DNA of 10,938 nt, taken from assembly GCA_015069065.1 (NCBI GenBank), contig SVJI01000032.1:1-10938 (forward strand), given 5' to 3'. Both the position numbers and the translations under genes were made by a program. Shown here one piece after another: positions 1-7,198 of the stretch; position 1 is the stretch's first letter, and each line of letters begins with the position of its first letter. Below the pieces are notes generated by a model. That model saw only the letters and a list, made by a program, of their open reading frames with translations, had not been told where the DNA came from and searched no databases. This stretch comes from Oscillospiraceae bacterium. GTDB lineage: Bacteria; Bacillota; Clostridia; UMGS1883.

Positions 1-1
1 C

Positions 2-1060
2 CTCTCAGAATGTATAAAAAATGACAGCGAGCTGGAGCTTCTTAAGAGAACTCCATCATCCTATCTCGGCTCCTGCAGATTCAAGCTTCCTCAGCCCGAG
101 CAGGGAAACGAAATTTACGAAAAGCTGTTTGAAATTTTTGAAAAGTATAACATAAAGGGCTTTTTCTATATCGGCGGAAATGATTCCATGGATACTGTGA
201 AAAAGCTTAGCGAATACAACAAGTTTAAAAATGCCGACGTTAAGTTTATGGGTGTTCCCAAGACAATTGACAACGACCTTATCGTAACAGACCATACTCC
301 CGGATTTGGCAGTGCAGCAAAGTTTGTTGCCACTGTTACAAAGGAGCTTGTGCGTGACAGTCTGGTATATGACCTTGAAAGTGTAACTGTTGTAGAAATC
401 ATGGGAAGAGATGCAGGCTGGCTTACAGGTGCCAGTGCCCTTTGCGCAGGGGACGATTGTGAAGGTCCTGCGATGGTGCTTCTGCCCGAGGTTGATTTTG
501 ACTACGATTATGTTAAAAACCGTGTTGCAGAGCTTATTAAGACTCAGAAATCCCTTGTAATTACAGTTTCCGAGGGCGTTCGTACAAAGGACGGTAAATA
601 TGTGTGCGAGCTTGGCAGTGAAAAGGGTACTGACGCATTCGGTCATACCATGCTGACAGGTACTGCACAGACAATTGCCACCATGCTTAAGAACGATTTG
701 GGTATTAAAACTCGTGCGGTGGAGCTTTCTACATTGCAGCGCTGTGCATCACATATTGCATCACTTACAGATATTACTGAATCCTTTGCAGTTGGTGAGG
801 CTGCGGTAAAGGCTGCTGCGCAGGGACACAGTGGCGAAATGGCGCTTCTTAAGAGGGTTTCCGATGACCCGTATATCTGTGTAACCGATACAGCTGATGT
901 AAGCGGTATCGCAAATCAGGCAAAGGAAGTTCCGCGCAGTATGATAAACGAAAACGGCGACAATGTAACGGCAGAATTTTTGGATTATGTACGTCCGCTT
1001 ATACAGGGCGAGGTTTCTCAGCTTACTGTTAACGGACTTCCCATGCATATAAAGCTGTAA
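2..1060 (+). CDS. pfp: 6-phosphofructokinase, pyrophosphate-type, 5'-truncated by window edge
   Basis: This is the C-terminal 352 residues of a cytoplasmic phosphofructokinase that interconverts fructose 6-phosphate and fructose 1,6-bisphosphate. The reading frame is open from base 2, so the start and about 50-60 N-terminal residues lie outside the window; the ATG at 188 is internal. In visible numbering, IGGNDSMDT lies at 57-65, PKTIDND at 86-92 (D90 is the expected catalytic base) and MGRDAGW at 134-140. Family knowledge: ATP-dependent enzymes such as E. coli PfkA have Gly at positions 104 and 124, while PPi-dependent enzymes have Asp and Lys. Here these are D61 and K87, so PPi is the predicted phosphoryl donor and the reaction should be reversible. 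The position matching E. coli Asp103 is Asn60, which also occurs in related clostridial enzymes as far as I recall. mutS2 follows after 23 bases, apparently on the same transcript. The PPi assignment is inferred from residues only. Confidence 0.93.
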   Translation, partial: LSECIKNDSELELLKRTPSSYLGSCRFKLPQPEQGNEIYEKLFEIFEKYNIKGFFYIGGNDSMDTVKKLSEYNKFKNADVKFMGVPKTIDNDLIVTDHTPGFGSAAKFVATVTKELVRDSLVYDLESVTVVEIMGRDAGWLTGASALCAGDDCEGPAMVLLPEVDFDYDYVKNRVAELIKTQKSLVITVSEGVRTKDGKYVCELGSEKGTDAFGHTMLTGTAQTIATMLKNDLGIKTRAVELSTLQRCASHIASLTDITESFAVGEAAVKAAAQGHSGEMALLKRVSDDPYICVTDTADVSGIANQAKEVPRSMINENGDNVTAEFLDYVRPLIQGEVSQLTVNGLPMHIKL

Positions 1061-1083
1061 TTCCCTTTTAAAGGATTGATAAA

Positions 1084-3459
1084 ATGGAGAAACGTACATT
1101 ACGGGTTCTTGAATTTAACAGAATAAAAGAGATGCTGCAAGGCATGGCAGTATGCGTCGAAGCGCAAGAGCGCTGCGGCGCATTGTTGCCTGTGGACAAT
1201 ATTTATGAGGCACGGTCGCTCCTGGCTATTACAGGAGAGGCGGAGTCGCTTCTTATAAAGAAAAGCGCGCCCCCCATAAGCCCTGTGCGCAATGTTGCAC
1301 CTGCTGCAATGCGCGCTGCGTCAGGCGGAGTATTGGGCATGGGAGAGCTTTTGGCGATAGGTCATGTTCTCAGAATGTCGCGCGGACTTGTAAGCTACTT
1401 TGACGGTGATGATTTTGAGAATGTGTATCCGTCCCTCGCGGCAATTTTCGCCACTGTCAGCGGTAACAAAAATCTTGAAAATTCAATTTTCAGTGCCATA
1501 ATCAGTGACGAGGAAATGGCTGATGATGCCTCGGCGGAGCTTCTTTCAATCAGGCGCAAAATGAAGTCGCTGCACAGTAAGGTGCGTGATGTCCTTAATG
1601 AAATGGTACACTCCCCTGCTTATTCAAGTTTGCTGCAGGAGCCGATTGTATCCATGCGCGGTGACAGGTATGTTATTCCGGTAAAAAGCGAGCATAAGAG
1701 TCAGGTCGCAGGTGTGGTGCATGACAGCTCTGCAAGCGGCGCAACCCTTTTTGTAGAGCCTATGGCGGCAGTGGAAATAAATAACCGCCTCAGGGCACTT
1801 GTGAGCGAGGAAAAGGATGAAATTGAACGCATACTGGCTCAGCTTTCGGCAGAGGTTGCAGAATTTTCCGAAGCTATAGCGCAGAATTACAGGGCGATTA
1901 TTGACCTTGACTTTGCTTTTGCAAAGGGAAAGCTGGCGCGGAAAATGAATGCGGCGGTGCCTGAACTTAACACCGACGGTATTATAAATATAAAAAAGGG
2001 CAGACACCCTCTTATTGATGAAAAAAAGGTAGTTCCCACAGACATCTATCTGGGAAAGGATTTTGACACACTTGTAATAACAGGTCCTAACACAGGCGGA
2101 AAGACAGTGTCACTCAAAACACTGGGACTTTTTTGCATAATGGCTCAGTCGGGACTTTGTATTCCGGCATCGAGCGGCAGTGATGTTGCCGTGTTTGAAA
2201 ATATTTTTGCCGACATTGGTGACGAGCAGTCTATAGAGCAGTCACTAAGCACTTTTTCGGCACATATGACAAATATCATTAAAATACTTGATAAGGCGGA
2301 TTATAAGTCGCTGATATTGTTTGACGAGCTTTGTTCGGGTACAGACCCGACGGAGGGTGCCGCACTTGCCGTTGCAATTTTAGAACGCGCCAAATCACTC
2401 GGCGCAAAGGTTGCCGCAACAACTCACTACAGTGAAATAAAGCTGTATGCCCTGTCTACTGACAGAGTGGAAAATGCCGCCTGTGAATTTGATGTGGCAA
2501 GCCTGAGACCCACATACAGGCTACTTATAGGTGTGCCGGGAAAAAGTAACGCCTTTGCAATATCGCGCAGACTCGGACTTACAGAGGATATTATTGAACA
2601 CGCGCAGACGTTGATAGACAGTGAAAACACTCGCTTTGAGGATGTCATCTCCACTCTGGAAAAGCACCGTGCAAAGGCACAGGAGGAGCTTTCTGCAGCC
2701 AGTGAGGCGAGGGCGCAGTCAGTTGCACAGAAGAAAGAGTCTGAAAAGGAGCATCAGCGGATAAAGGCGCAGAGGGAAAAAATCATAAATGATGCCCGCC
2801 GTGATGCAAAAAAGATATACGAACAGGCGAAGAGTGAGGCTGATGCCATCGTTAAAAAGATGCAGAAGCTTTTTGACGAGTCAGCCACAGCGAACAGAAG
2901 TGCTATCGAAGAGGGCAGACGTGCCCTCAAAAAGGGACTTGACAAAGCAGAGGGCAAGCTGAGCGAGGATGTTTTCCGCAATAAGTCGAAGGAAAAGCTT
3001 GACCCGAAAAAAATAACTCTGGGACAGGTGGTAGAGGTAACCACCATGAACTCTGTAGGAAACGTGCTGACACTGCCTGACAAGAAAGGCGACCTTACTG
3101 TACAGGTGGGAATTTTGAAGATTAAGACAAATGTCAGTGCCCTTGCCCCCGGAAAAGAAGAAAAGAAAAAATCCCCCAAGAGTTATATCATGGGAGAAAG
3201 CCGTGCATTATCTTCTGTCAAGACGGAGCTTGATTTGCGCGGGGAAACTGTTGAGGATGCACTTTTGCTTGTTGACAAATATCTTGATGATGCGGCACTG
3301 GCTCACCTTGAAACAGTTACTATTATACACGGAAAGGGCACAGGCGCGCTTCGTTGTGCCATCGGCGATATGCTCCGCCACCACCCCCATGCACGCACCT
3401 ACCGCCTCGGGAAATATGGTGAGGGTGAGGCAGGGGTAACTGTGGTGGAGATAAAGTAA
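1084..3459 (+). CDS. mutS2: MutS2 (RqcU-type) ATPase with C-terminal Smr domain
   Basis: Full-length MutS2, 791 residues, close to the usual size of about 780-790. Order of parts: an N-terminal MutS-like core and lever region; the ATPase with Walker A GPNTGGKT at 334-341, Walker B LILFDE at 410-415 followed by CSGTDPTEGA, and the switch histidine in TTHYSE near 448; a charged coiled-coil region at about 515-635; a small beta-barrel (KOW-like) stretch at about 640-687; and an Smr domain at about 714-791 with LDLRG at 716-720 and HGKGTGALR at 749-757. MutS2 proteins lack the mismatch-recognition domain of MutS; they have been linked to suppression of homologous recombination and, in Bacillus subtilis, to splitting collided ribosomes. 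All expected ATPase and Smr motifs are present. The start ATG follows AAAGGA (1070-1075) by 8 bases. No promoter or terminator is visible between it and the upstream phosphofructokinase gene, so the two are likely co-transcribed. Confidence 0.96.
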   Translation: MEKRTLRVLEFNRIKEMLQGMAVCVEAQERCGALLPVDNIYEARSLLAITGEAESLLIKKSAPPISPVRNVAPAAMRAASGGVLGMGELLAIGHVLRMSRGLVSYFDGDDFENVYPSLAAIFATVSGNKNLENSIFSAIISDEEMADDASAELLSIRRKMKSLHSKVRDVLNEMVHSPAYSSLLQEPIVSMRGDRYVIPVKSEHKSQVAGVVHDSSASGATLFVEPMAAVEINNRLRALVSEEKDEIERILAQLSAEVAEFSEAIAQNYRAIIDLDFAFAKGKLARKMNAAVPELNTDGIINIKKGRHPLIDEKKVVPTDIYLGKDFDTLVITGPNTGGKTVSLKTLGLFCIMAQSGLCIPASSGSDVAVFENIFADIGDEQSIEQSLSTFSAHMTNIIKILDKADYKSLILFDELCSGTDPTEGAALAVAILERAKSLGAKVAATTHYSEIKLYALSTDRVENAACEFDVASLRPTYRLLIGVPGKSNAFAISRRLGLTEDIIEHAQTLIDSENTRFEDVISTLEKHRAKAQEELSAASEARAQSVAQKKESEKEHQRIKAQREKIINDARRDAKKIYEQAKSEADAIVKKMQKLFDESATANRSAIEEGRRALKKGLDKAEGKLSEDVFRNKSKEKLDPKKITLGQVVEVTTMNSVGNVLTLPDKKGDLTVQVGILKIKTNVSALAPGKEEKKKSPKSYIMGESRALSSVKTELDLRGETVEDALLLVDKYLDDAALAHLETVTIIHGKGTGALRCAIGDMLRHHPHARTYRLGKYGEGEAGVTVVEIK

Positions 3460-3485
3460 ATTTGATAAGAATCGAGAAAAATTTC

Positions 3486-3512
3486 GTCATAATAGCCCGC
3501 ATTATGTCATAA
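3486..3512. repeat. Small inverted plus direct repeat upstream of the gdhA promoter
   Basis: CATAAT (3488-3493) and ATTATG (3501-3506) form a perfect 6-bp inverted repeat around a 7-base centre. In addition GTCATAA occurs twice in the same direction (3486-3492 and 3506-3512), 20 bases apart, about two helical turns. The cluster ends 6 bases before the -35 box of gdhA. There is no T-tract, so it is a poor candidate for a mutS2 terminator. A regulator-binding site is possible, but this is inference from position and symmetry only. Confidence 0.35.
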
Positions 3513-3518
3513 AATGTG

Positions 3519-3547
3519 TTGACAGTAATTTTTTGCAATGTTATAAT
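3519..3547 (+). promoter_or_regulatory. Sigma-A-type promoter of gdhA
   Basis: A perfect consensus promoter: TTGACA at 3519-3524, a 17-base spacer, and TATAAT at 3542-3547. Transcription should start near 3554, giving a leader of only about 28 bases, too short for a riboswitch. The perfect match fits a highly expressed gene. Confidence 0.88.
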
Positions 3548-3566
3548 AAATTATTATAGGTAAAAT

Positions 3567-3572
3567 GGGAGG
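3567..3572 (+). promoter_or_regulatory. Strong ribosome binding site of gdhA
   Basis: GGGAGG lies 9 bases before the ATG at 3582 and fixes that start. Confidence 0.8.
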
Positions 3573-3581
3573 TTTTCTAAT

Positions 3582-4928
3582 ATGAAAAACAAGTATTTGC
3601 TTGGTGTTTTGGAAGATGTTAAGAAGAAAGATGCCAACGAGCCTGAATTTATCCAGACAGTGACAGAGGTTCTGGAGAGCTTGGAGCATGTTGTTGAACA
3701 GCGCCCCGACCTTGAAAAGGCAGGTATCTTTGAAAGAATGGTTGAACCTGAGAGACAGATTATTTTCCGTGTTCCTTGGGTTGATGACAATGGTAAGGTT
3801 CAGGTTAACAGAGGTTACCGTGTACAGTTCAATGGTGCAATCGGACCTTTCAAGGGCGGACTTCGTTTCCATCCCTCAGTTAACCTTTCTATAATCAAGT
3901 TCCTCGGCTTTGAGCAGACCTTTAAGAACAGCCTTACAGGTCTCCCCATCGGCGGTGGTAAGGGCGGCAGTGACTTCGACCCCAGAGGCAGATCAGACGG
4001 CGAAATCATGAGATTCTGTCAGAGCTTTATGACAGAGCTTTACCGTCATATCGGTCCTGACGTTGACGTTCCCGCAGGTGACATCGGCGTTGGCGCAAGA
4101 GAGATTGGATATCTCTACGGTCAGTATAAAAAGATTAAGGGCTGCTGGGAGAACGGCGTTCTCACAGGTAAGGGACTTTCATACGGCGGTTCTTTAATCC
4201 GTCCTGAGGCTACAGGCTACGGTGCTACATATTATGCATGCGAGGTGCTTAAGCATTTCGGAGAATCTATCGAGGGTAAGACTGTTGCAATTTCAGGCTT
4301 TGGTAACGTTGCATGGGGTGTTGCTGCAAAGGTTAGCCAGCTCGGCGGTAAGGTTATTACAATTTCCGGTCCCGATGGCTACGTATATGACCCCGATGGC
4401 GTAACAACTCAGGAGAAGATTGATTTCATGCTTGAGATGAGAGCATCAGGCCGTGACCGTGCGCAGGATTACGCAGACAAGTTCGGTTGCCAGTTCTTTG
4501 CAGGTGAAAAGCCCTGGAGCGTTAAGGCAGACATCTGTATGCCCTGTGCTACACAGAACGAAATCGGTATCGAAGAAGCTAAGAAGATTATCGCAAACGG
4601 TACTAAGTACTATATCGAGGTTGCTAATATGCCCACAACAAATGAGGCAGTTGCACTTCTTAAGGACAGCGGTCTTATCGTAGGACCTTCTAAGGCAGTT
4701 AACGCAGGCGGTGTTGCAGTATCTGCACTCGAAATGGCTCAGAACTCAATGCGTTACAGCTGGTCAGCAGAAGAAGTTGACGAGAAGCTTAAGGGTATCA
4801 TGGCTAACATTCATAAGGTAAGCGTAGACGCTGCTGAAGAATACGGCCTTGGTTACGACCTTGTAGCAGGTGCTAACATCGCAGGCTTCAAGAAGGTTGC
4901 AGAAGCAATGCTCGCATACGGCATCTGA
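3582..4928 (+). CDS. gdhA: Glutamate dehydrogenase, hexameric, C. symbiosum type (NAD+ pocket predicted)
   Basis: Cytoplasmic enzyme interconverting glutamate and 2-oxoglutarate plus ammonia. At 448 residues it has the normal length of the small hexameric (class I) family. The glycine-rich GGGKGGSDFDP stretch at 124-134 contains the catalytic Lys127 and PAGDIG at 164-169 contains Asp167; these equal Lys125 and Asp165 of the Clostridium symbiosum enzyme, an offset of 2. The Rossmann-fold motif GFGNVAWG is at 239-246. The C-terminal half resembles the C. symbiosum protein closely from memory, for example SGPDGYVYDP, EVANMPTTNEA and PSKAVNAGG. Residues Phe240, Pro264 and Asp265 match those associated with NAD+ preference in C. 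symbiosum (F238, P262, D263), whereas E. coli NADP-GDH has Ser at the first two. Automated names often say NADP-specific; I would leave coenzyme open but favour NAD+. Codon use is strongly biased (mostly AAG for Lys, GTT and GCA/GCT common), consistent with high expression from its perfect promoter. Confidence 0.97.
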   Translation: MKNKYLLGVLEDVKKKDANEPEFIQTVTEVLESLEHVVEQRPDLEKAGIFERMVEPERQIIFRVPWVDDNGKVQVNRGYRVQFNGAIGPFKGGLRFHPSVNLSIIKFLGFEQTFKNSLTGLPIGGGKGGSDFDPRGRSDGEIMRFCQSFMTELYRHIGPDVDVPAGDIGVGAREIGYLYGQYKKIKGCWENGVLTGKGLSYGGSLIRPEATGYGATYYACEVLKHFGESIEGKTVAISGFGNVAWGVAAKVSQLGGKVITISGPDGYVYDPDGVTTQEKIDFMLEMRASGRDRAQDYADKFGCQFFAGEKPWSVKADICMPCATQNEIGIEEAKKIIANGTKYYIEVANMPTTNEAVALLKDSGLIVGPSKAVNAGGVAVSALEMAQNSMRYSWSAEEVDEKLKGIMANIHKVSVDAAEEYGLGYDLVAGANIAGFKKVAEAMLAYGI

Positions 4929-4953
4929 TAAATACAGAAATTAAGAATTGATG

Positions 4954-4982
4954 AAAAATCCGCAAGTTTCTTGCGGATTTTT
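4954..4982 (+). terminator. Rho-independent terminator after gdhA
   Basis: A perfect 13-bp stem, AAAAATCCGCAAG (4954-4966) with CTTGCGGATTTTT (4970-4982), around a TTT loop, ending in five T. It begins 25 bases after the gdhA stop. It should end most gdhA transcripts and leave only read-through for the next gene. Confidence 0.92.
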
Positions 4983-5005
4983 CAGATATAATAAAGGTGA
5001 TACTT

Positions 5006-5455
5006 ATGAATAAACACGAAAGTCTTGCTTGTAAATATTTTACTGACGGTTATAACTGCGCGCAGGCGGTTTTTGCCGCTTTTGCGGAAGAAATGGGTAT
5101 GGATGAAAAAACCGCACTTCGTATGTCCTCAGCCTTTGGCGGTGGTATGGGCAGACTCAGGGAGGTTTGCGGTGCTGTAAGCGGTATGTTTATGGTACTG
5201 GGAACACTCTACGGATATGACGAGGCGGAGAATGATGATGCAAAAAAGGAACTGTACACCCGCGTGCAATCCTTGGCAGCACAGTTTCGTGAGGAATACG
5301 GCAGTATTATCTGTCGGGAGCTTATCGGCGCAGACGGTGCAGAAAAGCCCACCCCCACTCCCCGCAACCCCGAGTTTTATAATAAACGTCCCTGCCTTGG
5401 CTTCGTGGTAAGCGCGGCGAGGATATTGTCAGAATTCATCGAAAACCAGAAGTAA
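5006..5455 (+). CDS. C_GCAxxG_C_C family cysteine-rich protein, putative redox
   Basis: A 149-residue protein that fits the C_GCAxxG_C_C family by its cysteine spacing: Cys9, Cys18 (in YNCAQAV), Cys55 (after the glycine-rich FGGGMG at 44-49, in EVCGAVSG), Cys103 (in IICREL) and Cys130 (in RPCLG). The family is common in anaerobic Firmicutes and is usually described as putative redox-active; its reaction and partners are, to my knowledge, not established. No signal peptide or membrane segment is evident, so it is probably cytoplasmic. I chose the ATG at 5006, not the in-frame GTG at 4997, because AAAGGTG (4993-4999) sits 6 bases before the ATG and overlaps the GTG. It lies behind the gdhA terminator without a convincing promoter, so expression may rely on read-through. 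The usual Gly before the second Cys is Asn17 here. Confidence 0.85.
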   Translation: MNKHESLACKYFTDGYNCAQAVFAAFAEEMGMDEKTALRMSSAFGGGMGRLREVCGAVSGMFMVLGTLYGYDEAENDDAKKELYTRVQSLAAQFREEYGSIICRELIGADGAEKPTPTPRNPEFYNKRPCLGFVVSAARILSEFIENQK

Positions 5456-5457
5456 AT

Positions 5458-5495
5458 AAAAAAATAAAGCTACATTATTGTAGCTTTATTTTTTT
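5458..5495. terminator. Bidirectional terminator between convergent genes
   Basis: A perfect 17-bp inverted repeat: the left arm at 5458-5474 (seven A, T, then AAAGCTACA) and the right arm at 5479-5495 (TGTAGCTTT, A, then seven T), around a TTAT loop. It starts 3 bases after the stop of the cysteine-rich protein gene and lies 28 bases past the stop of fhs on the opposite strand. A-tract and T-tract flank the GC-containing core, so it should work in both directions. Confidence 0.93.
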
Positions 5496-5522
5496 ATGAG
5501 GTCTGTGCATTTTATCACATTC

Positions 5523-7193
5523 TTAAAATAGTCCGGTTATTTTTCCATCTTTATCCACATCAATCTTTTCCGCTGCAGGAACCTTGGGGAGTCCGGGCAT
5601 CGTCATTATTTCACCTGTCAATGCCACTACAAAGCCTGCACCTGCACTTACCTTTACATTACGCACTGTAACGGTAAAGCCTTCGGGGGCACCTAGCTTT
5701 GTCATATCATCGGAAAAACTGTACTGAGTCTTTGCCATACATACAGGCAGCTTTGAGAAACCAAGGTCGGCGAGTGTCTTAAGCTGCTTTTGTGCGTTTT
5801 TGTCGAAAACCACACCGTCACCGCCATAAACACGCTTTACAATTGACTCAATCTTTTCCTCCAGAGAAAGCTCGTCCTCATAGCAGAATGAAAATTCATT
5901 TTCCTCCTCACAAAGGCGAACTACTTCCTCAGCCAGTTCAATTCCGCCATCGCCGCCCTTTGCCCATACATCTGACAAAACGACGTTTACACCGAGCTCC
6001 TTACACTTTTCTATAATAAGCTCGATTTCCTTGTCTGTATCTGTGGGGAACTTATTGACTGCTACCACAGAGGGAAGCTTGTAAACATTTTTAATATTTG
6101 AAACGTGGCGCAGAAGATTGGGAATACCGCGAAGCAGAGCCTGGGTATTTTCCTCACCCAATTCTGTTTTCAAAGCACCGCCGTGCATTTTAAGTGCGCG
6201 TACTGTTGCGACTATTACCACTGCGGAGGGCTTAAGCTTTGCGTAACGGCACTTTATATCCAGAAACTTTTCAGCACCCAAATCGGCACCGAAGCCTGCC
6301 TCTGTTACGGCATAATCGCCCAGCTTCATTGCCATCTTTGTAGCGATAACACTGTTGCAGCCGTGTGCGATATTTGCAAACGGACCACCGTGAACAAATG
6401 CAGGTGTTCCCTCGAGAGTCTGTACGAGATTGGGCTTAAGTGCATCCTTAAGGAGTGCAGCCATAGCACCATGCGCCTTAAACTGACCTGCCGTTACAGG
6501 CTTCTCATCATAGGTATAGCCCACGATGATTCGTGAAAGCCTGTCCTTTAAATCCTCCAGAGAATTTGCAAGGCACAGCACAGCCATGATTTCAGATGCA
6601 ACGGTAATGTCATACCCATCCTCACGCGGAACGCCGTTAACCCTGCCGCCCAGACCGTCCGTAACATAACGAAGCTGTCTGTCATTCATATCAACACAGC
6701 GCTTCCATGAAATTCTGCGCGGGTCGATGTTAAGGCTGTTTCCCTGATATATATGGTTATCAAGCATGGCTGCCAAAAGGTTATTTGCAGCACCGATTGC
6801 ATGGAAATCACCTGTGAAATGCAGGTTTATATCCTCCATGGGAACAACCTGTGCCCAGCCGCCGCCTGCTGCACCGCCCTTGATTCCGAATACAGGACCA
6901 AGTGACGGCTCGCGCAGGGCAACTATAACATTCTTGCCGATTTTACGCATACCGTCGGCAAGACCGATTGTTGTGGTTGTCTTACCCTCACCCGCAGGGG
7001 TGGGGGTAATTGCTGTCACCAAAATCAGCTTACCCTCTTTTTCAGTGCTTTCATTAAGCAGCGATAAATCAACCTTTGCCTTATATTTTCCGTATTGCTC
7101 CAGATACTTGTCCGCAACTCCTGCGGTCTTGGCAATTTCGGTAATTGGCTTCATTTCAACAGATTGAGCAATTTCAATATCGCTTTTATACAT
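5523..7193 (-). CDS. fhs: Formate-tetrahydrofolate ligase
   Basis: Cytoplasmic enzyme that makes 10-formyl-THF from formate, THF and ATP, supplying one-carbon units for purines and, in acetogens, the methyl branch of the Wood-Ljungdahl pathway. It has 556 residues, the standard length, and is normally a homotetramer. The P-loop PTPAGEGKTTTT is at 64-75, followed by REPSLGPVFGIKGGAAGGG at 94-112 and MEDINLHFTGD at 119-129, all hallmarks of the family. The gene follows guaB on the minus strand with only 5 bases between stop and start, and its ribosome binding site (AAAGGA, minus-strand complement of 7203-7208) lies inside the last guaB codons, so translation is likely coupled. No separate promoter is visible. 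No other Wood-Ljungdahl gene is in the window, so a role in purine synthesis is the simplest reading. The bidirectional hairpin at 5458-5495 should terminate the transcript. Confidence 0.98.
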   Translation of the reverse strand: MYKSDIEIAQSVEMKPITEIAKTAGVADKYLEQYGKYKAKVDLSLLNESTEKEGKLILVTAITPTPAGEGKTTTTIGLADGMRKIGKNVIVALREPSLGPVFGIKGGAAGGGWAQVVPMEDINLHFTGDFHAIGAANNLLAAMLDNHIYQGNSLNIDPRRISWKRCVDMNDRQLRYVTDGLGGRVNGVPREDGYDITVASEIMAVLCLANSLEDLKDRLSRIIVGYTYDEKPVTAGQFKAHGAMAALLKDALKPNLVQTLEGTPAFVHGGPFANIAHGCNSVIATKMAMKLGDYAVTEAGFGADLGAEKFLDIKCRYAKLKPSAVVIVATVRALKMHGGALKTELGEENTQALLRGIPNLLRHVSNIKNVYKLPSVVAVNKFPTDTDKEIELIIEKCKELGVNVVLSDVWAKGGDGGIELAEEVVRLCEEENEFSFCYEDELSLEEKIESIVKRVYGGDGVVFDKNAQKQLKTLADLGFSKLPVCMAKTQYSFSDDMTKLGAPEGFTVTVRNVKVSAGAGFVVALTGEIMTMPGLPKVPAAEKIDVDKDGKITGLF

Positions 7194-7198
7194 TAAAA

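Noticed and set aside
56..646. Long antisense open frame opposite the phosphofructokinase gene
   Set aside because: It lies fully opposite a well-recognised coding region and its protein resembles no family I know; a shadow of biased codon use.
1624..2007. Antisense open frames opposite mutS2, here and at 2427-2654 and 2754-3179
   Set aside because: Low-complexity translations on the wrong strand of a complete MutS2 gene, with no ribosome binding site or promoter considered convincing.
4987..4992. TATAAT before the cysteine-rich protein gene as a -10 box
   Set aside because: There is no -35 at the right spacing (4964-4969 is AAGTTT), and a start just downstream would remove the ribosome binding site from the message.
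6105..6536. 143-residue plus-strand open frame opposite fhs
   Set aside because: Overlaps the conserved core of fhs and looks like a codon-use shadow rich in Cys, not a gene.
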